From: an uncultured Dorea sp.
GTDB lineage: Bacteria > Bacillota > Clostridia > Lachnospirales > Lachnospiraceae
Assembly: GCA_910585725.1 (NCBI GenBank)
Contig: CAJUFA010000018.1
Location: 7,049-71,048, forward strand
Direction: 5' to 3'
Length of the DNA stretch: 64,000 bases
Shown here: in pieces, positions 61,062 through 64,000 of the stretch
Position numbering within the stretch: the first letter of the stretch is position 1
Layout: every line of letters begins with the position of its first letter
Position numbers and translations under genes: made by a program
The notes under the pieces: model-generated
The model's input: the letters and a program-made list of their open reading frames with translations, nothing else
Database searches by the model: none
Told to the model about the DNA's origin: nothing

Positions 61062-62183
61062 ATGAATAAAAAAGAAATTTTAGAGATTCGAAAACAGTTT
61101 ACTCCGGAGAATTGTGTGATAACACGCATCTGCGGTTGTTATGTAGACCATGAGAAAGAGAAGAAAACCGAATTAAAAAAAGCGTTCCTATCTCTTCCTG
61201 AGGAGGAAGCCTTTAAGTACTTTGATATATTTAAACACACTCTTTCCGGTACACTCGGAAAGAATCTGATCAATATGGAATTTCCTCTCGAACAAGAACA
61301 GCACGGAGGAACCCAGGAATTTCTTTTGAAACTGCGGAACAGCAAATTAGAAGATGACATGCTGGTCGAAGAATTCTATGATAAAATTATAGAAAATTAC
61401 ATATATGCTGAGAATTATTATATTATATTAATCCATGCAGTATATGACGTACCTGGAAAATCTTCAGACGGCATGGAGATGTTCGACGCTTCCGACACGG
61501 TATACGAACATATTCTATGCAGTATATGTCCGGTGAACCTTACCAAAGCCGGTCTTACCTATAACGCCGATACTAACAATATCGAAGACCGCATCCGTGA
61601 CTGGATTGTAGAAGGACCTGTAAAAGGATTCTTATTCCCTGCATTTGAGGATCGGGCAAGCGATATTCATAATATACTTTATTATACTAAGAAGCCGGAA
61701 GATATCCAGCCGCAGCTGATTGAACACGTCCTTGGAAGTACAATTCCTCTGACTGCCGGCGACCAAAGAACTACCTTCCAGTCTCTGATCAGCGGAACCC
61801 TCGGTGAAGAATGTGATTATGAAGTAATCCGCAATATTCATGATAATCTGAACGAAATGCTGGAAGAAGCCAAAGAAGCTCCTGAACCGTTAGAACTGGC
61901 GAAACCTGACTTTAGAAAACTACTCACCCAAAGCGGCGTGGCAGAAGAAAAGCTCGAATCCTTCGATGAAGAGTTCGAACAAACTGTCGGTGAGAAGACT
62001 ACTTTACTTGCCTCTAACATTACAGACACCAAGACTTTCCGGATCGAAACACCGGATGTTATCGTAAAGGTGAACCCGGAACGCTCTGACCTGGTAGAAA
62101 CAAGAGAGATCGACGGCCGCCGATGCCTGGTCATCGCAATCGACGACCATCTGGAAGTAAACGGAATCGAAGTTCACAAATAA
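61062..62183 (+). CDS. DUF4317-family protein
   Basis: 373 residues from ATG 61062, which has AAGGGAG 7 bp upstream (an ATG 2 codons earlier is too close). The opening MNKKEILEIRKQFTPENCVI and the segment RICGCYVDHEKEKK are characteristic of DUF4317, a soluble acidic family widespread in Clostridia. The later part GSTIPLTAGDQRTTFQSLIS is also conserved from memory. Function is unknown to me. Single gene between the small RNA and tRNA-Leu. Confidence 0.82.
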   Translation: MNKKEILEIRKQFTPENCVITRICGCYVDHEKEKKTELKKAFLSLPEEEAFKYFDIFKHTLSGTLGKNLINMEFPLEQEQHGGTQEFLLKLRNSKLEDDMLVEEFYDKIIENYIYAENYYIILIHAVYDVPGKSSDGMEMFDASDTVYEHILCSICPVNLTKAGLTYNADTNNIEDRIRDWIVEGPVKGFLFPAFEDRASDIHNILYYTKKPEDIQPQLIEHVLGSTIPLTAGDQRTTFQSLISGTLGEECDYEVIRNIHDNLNEMLEEAKEAPEPLELAKPDFRKLLTQSGVAEEKLESFDEEFEQTVGEKTTLLASNITDTKTFRIETPDVIVKVNPERSDLVETREIDGRRCLVIAIDDHLEVNGIEVHK

Positions 62184-62225
62184 AATGTTAAAATATAAAA
62201 AAAATATAAAAATAGCAAAAAGTAT

Positions 62226-62254
62226 TTGCCAAAATCCCTATTCTATGGTAGAAT
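62226..62254 (+). promoter_or_regulatory. tRNA-Leu promoter
   Basis: TTGCCA, 17 bp, TAGAAT with an upstream TGG (extended -10), ending 11 bp before the tRNA. Confidence 0.7.
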
Positions 62255-62265
62255 ATTTTTTGTTA

Positions 62266-62349
62266 GCGGAGATGGCGGAATGGCAGACGCGCTAGATTCA
62301 GGTTCTAGTGGGAGTTCATCCTGTGAGGGTTCAAGTCCCTTTCTCCGCA
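62266..62349 (+). tRNA. tRNA-Leu (CAG)
   Basis: Acceptor GCGGAGA/TCTCCGC, anticodon stem CTAGA/TCTAG around loop TTCAGGT giving anticodon CAG, a long variable arm (class II, GTGGGAGTTCATCCTGT), T-arm GAGGG-TTCAAGT-CCCTT, discriminator A73. CCA is not encoded. A tyrosine integrase gene lies just downstream, suggesting the tRNA 3' end is an attachment site. Confidence 0.95.
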
Positions 62350-62365
62350 TTTTATTATGCTTGTA

Positions 62366-62400
62366 AGAATCCTTGATTTTCAAGGGTTCTTTTTATTTTT
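62366..62400 (+). terminator. Terminator after tRNA-Leu
   Basis: AGAATCCTTGA-ttt-TCAAGGGTTCT with one wobble, followed by TTTTTATTTTT. Confidence 0.85.
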
Positions 62401-62424
62401 CCCTTTAATTACTTCATTGCCAAA

Positions 62425-62467
62425 GTGATTACGGTGATTACGATTTTAGTCATTTATGGTGATTACG
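62425..62467. repeat. Three GTGATTACG repeats at the integrase end
   Basis: GTGATTACG occurs at 62425, 62434 (head to tail) and 62459, the last overlapping the integrase stop codon. Placed between tRNA-Leu and the integrase gene, they may be integrase or excisionase binding sites of the element end. Confidence 0.5.
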
Positions 62468-63857
62468 CTCTCTGCACAGTATAATTTTCCCCGTTATCAA
62501 ATATACTTACTTCTTTCATACAAAGTGCATTTTCTAACTGTGCTTCAATTTGTTTACTTGAATGACGGTCATAACAATAACTTCCATAAGTAGTCCTTTC
62601 ATCTTCATGGCCTGCTAGTCTTCGGATTGTGTCGATATTAATCCCGTCATCAATCAAGGTTGAAATATATGTCTTTCTGATCTTGTGCGGACTTTTATGT
62701 AAAATTCCTAAATGCTTGCAATATTTTTCCAACCTCCATGATACCGCCGTCTCTTTAATCGGTTTACCTTCCTTATTGAAAAGATAGCCTCCGCTTGTAT
62801 GGTTACGTCGGTTTACCTCTTTAACAATCTCTACCACTTTCATGCCATGTGTCGGAATTATTATACGTCTTTCTCCAGCTTCCGATTTCGTATACTCAAC
62901 CACTTCTACCGCAACACGACTATATTCAATACCATCTTTTGTTTCAAAAACTCCTGATTCCATCCGCTGTATATCAAGAAAGTTACCATTAATATCATTT
63001 TCCTTTATTGCAACAGTCTCTCCAGGTCTTGTCCCGATAAAAAATGCTAACATAACCGCCAAAGGAGTTGTATCATCTAAATTTGACTGAAAATCTGCCC
63101 AGGCTTCTTCAAGAATCAACTTCTGCTCTTCTTCTGTATATACCTGCGTTCTAGGATCTTTCTTTTTGACCTTGCGAAAAAGTTTTGGATTTACATGAAT
63201 CTTCAGAAATAGATTTTCTTCAATATATCCAACTGATTCTGCATAATTCAAGCTGTCCCGCATAATATGAGACATATTCATATATTGCTTTTTAGTTAAA
63301 TCAAAGTCTTTAACCATACTATGCGCCCACATATCTAATGATGATTTTGTAAATGTATTTATCGGAATATCAATTATTGTAGTACCTACATAATACTTTT
63401 TCCAATCTGTAGTCAATCGCTTAATATAAGAAGATGCTTTGGTATGTAAGCCTTTATATTTTAACCATTCAGGATATATATCTTTCAAGGTTAAATCTAA
63501 ATTATCCTTATATGTATCCTTATTTTCTTTTTGCTGTCTATTGTAATAATCAATAATAACATCTTCTAAATCTTCAAGCCTCTTTTTCTTTATAGGCCTT
63601 CTATTTTTAGCTTTTGTCTCATCAAATAAATATGAGTGCCAATATCCATCTTTTCCTTCCCATATCTTATATGGATGTTTCTCTAATAATTCCTTTCTCT
63701 TAGCCATCTCTATTTTTTCTTGCACGTATGATAAATCAATTATATTATTTTCTAATGCATACTGCAAGATTTCCGTCTGATTTATTTTTTCTTCTATAGT
63801 AAATTCATCTCCTATATTTATGATAGTGGGTTTATTTAAGAGTGCCGACACCCCCAA
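62463..63857 (-). CDS. Tyrosine site-specific integrase
   Basis: 464 residues in the longest frame. An N-terminal arm-type region (KIWEGKDGYWHSYLFDE) and core-binding domain precede the catalytic domain, which shows Arg in FIGTRPGETVAI, HKIRKTY (His and Arg) and RRLAGHEDERTTYGSYCYDR with the His and nucleophilic Tyr. The start is uncertain: non-ATG codons at 63857 or 63851 have no good ribosome binding site, and the first ATG may be about 50 codons in. It is AT-rich compared with its neighbours and abuts tRNA-Leu, as expected for the int end of a prophage or integrative conjugative element extending beyond the window. Confidence 0.9.
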   Translation of the reverse strand: MGVSALLNKPTIINIGDEFTIEEKINQTEILQYALENNIIDLSYVQEKIEMAKRKELLEKHPYKIWEGKDGYWHSYLFDETKAKNRRPIKKKRLEDLEDVIIDYYNRQQKENKDTYKDNLDLTLKDIYPEWLKYKGLHTKASSYIKRLTTDWKKYYVGTTIIDIPINTFTKSSLDMWAHSMVKDFDLTKKQYMNMSHIMRDSLNYAESVGYIEENLFLKIHVNPKLFRKVKKKDPRTQVYTEEEQKLILEEAWADFQSNLDDTTPLAVMLAFFIGTRPGETVAIKENDINGNFLDIQRMESGVFETKDGIEYSRVAVEVVEYTKSEAGERRIIIPTHGMKVVEIVKEVNRRNHTSGGYLFNKEGKPIKETAVSWRLEKYCKHLGILHKSPHKIRKTYISTLIDDGINIDTIRRLAGHEDERTTYGSYCYDRHSSKQIEAQLENALCMKEVSIFDNGENYTVQRA

Positions 63858-63954
63858 AATCCAATCAATAAGGCAGCAGACAACCCTAATCTACCACCTT
63901 GTCCATTCTAAAAATGCCGTATCAGCATACTATCAAATCAATATAGTGTTGTCC

Positions 63955-63995
63955 TGCAAATTAGATGCACCAGCTCCATGCAGATTAGATGCGCC
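63955..63995. repeat. Two 17-bp direct repeats upstream of the integrase
   Basis: TGCAAATTAGATGCACC (63955-63971) and TGCAGATTAGATGCGCC (63979-63995) match at 15 of 17 positions, 24 bp apart. They are candidate regulator or recombination-factor binding sites of the mobile element. Confidence 0.55.
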
Positions 63996-64000
63996 TGATT

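Overview
The window looks like a chromosomal segment of an anaerobic, Gram-positive, spore-former-related member of the Lachnospiraceae (Clostridia). The evidence is the str operon (rpsL-rpsG-fusA-tuf), a Spo0A-type DNA-binding domain, an [FeFe]-hydrogenase-like protein, a flavodiiron protein with rubredoxin, strong AGGAGG ribosome binding sites, sigma-A promoters and moderate GC content. Species cannot be fixed from the sequence alone.

Layout. 1-9.5 kb: a partial YitT-family membrane protein, Tex, a TetR regulator with a palindromic operator, a lipid-phosphate trio (diacylglycerol-kinase family, glycerophosphodiesterase, PAP2), bacteriohemerythrin, MutY and Pgi. 9.5-21.7 kb: small regulatory and transport units (MmcQ-EVE protein, LacI regulator opposite a sugar isomerase, an FtsX permease relic, a MATE pump, two linked proteins of unknown function, a TetR-ABC exporter operon, a GNAT-like protein with a YgjV-like protein, MarR with a Cys-rich small protein, a methyltransferase). 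21.8-26.6 kb: the str operon, with an unusual triple repeat between rpsL and rpsG. 26.8-29.3 kb: dihydrouridine synthase and an [FeFe]-hydrogenase-like protein with an unlisted 50-residue gene ahead of it.

29.4-40 kb: a two-gene surface system, consisting of a 1796-residue dockerin-bearing M60 (mucin-type) metallopeptidase and a wall- or membrane-anchored protein with a cohesin-like and a FIVAR-like domain. Next to it lie a two-component system and a receiver-less Spo0A DNA-binding protein preceded by 0A-box-like sites. 40-50 kb: carB without carA, a TetM-like ribosomal GTPase fused to a Rae1/YacP-type NYN nuclease, a flavorubredoxin-type flavodiiron protein, and a Rieske-containing FAD oxidoreductase. 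50.1-58.2 kb: a complete Wadjet-type (JetDABC) SMC anti-plasmid defence operon. 58.5-64 kb: tRNA-Cys, a LUD-domain protein with a PucR regulator, a candidate small RNA with a C-rich anti-Shine-Dalgarno motif, a DUF4317 protein, tRNA-Leu, and a tyrosine integrase that probably marks one end of an AT-rich integrated element continuing past the window.

Most promising observations: the GTPase-NYN fusion, the cohesin-dockerin M60 pair, the rpsL-rpsG repeat with competing hairpins, the small RNA at 60780, the Spo0A-like orphan with 0A boxes, and the Wadjet operon with an Asn where an SMC Walker B Glu is expected and a 9-bp repeat inside it.
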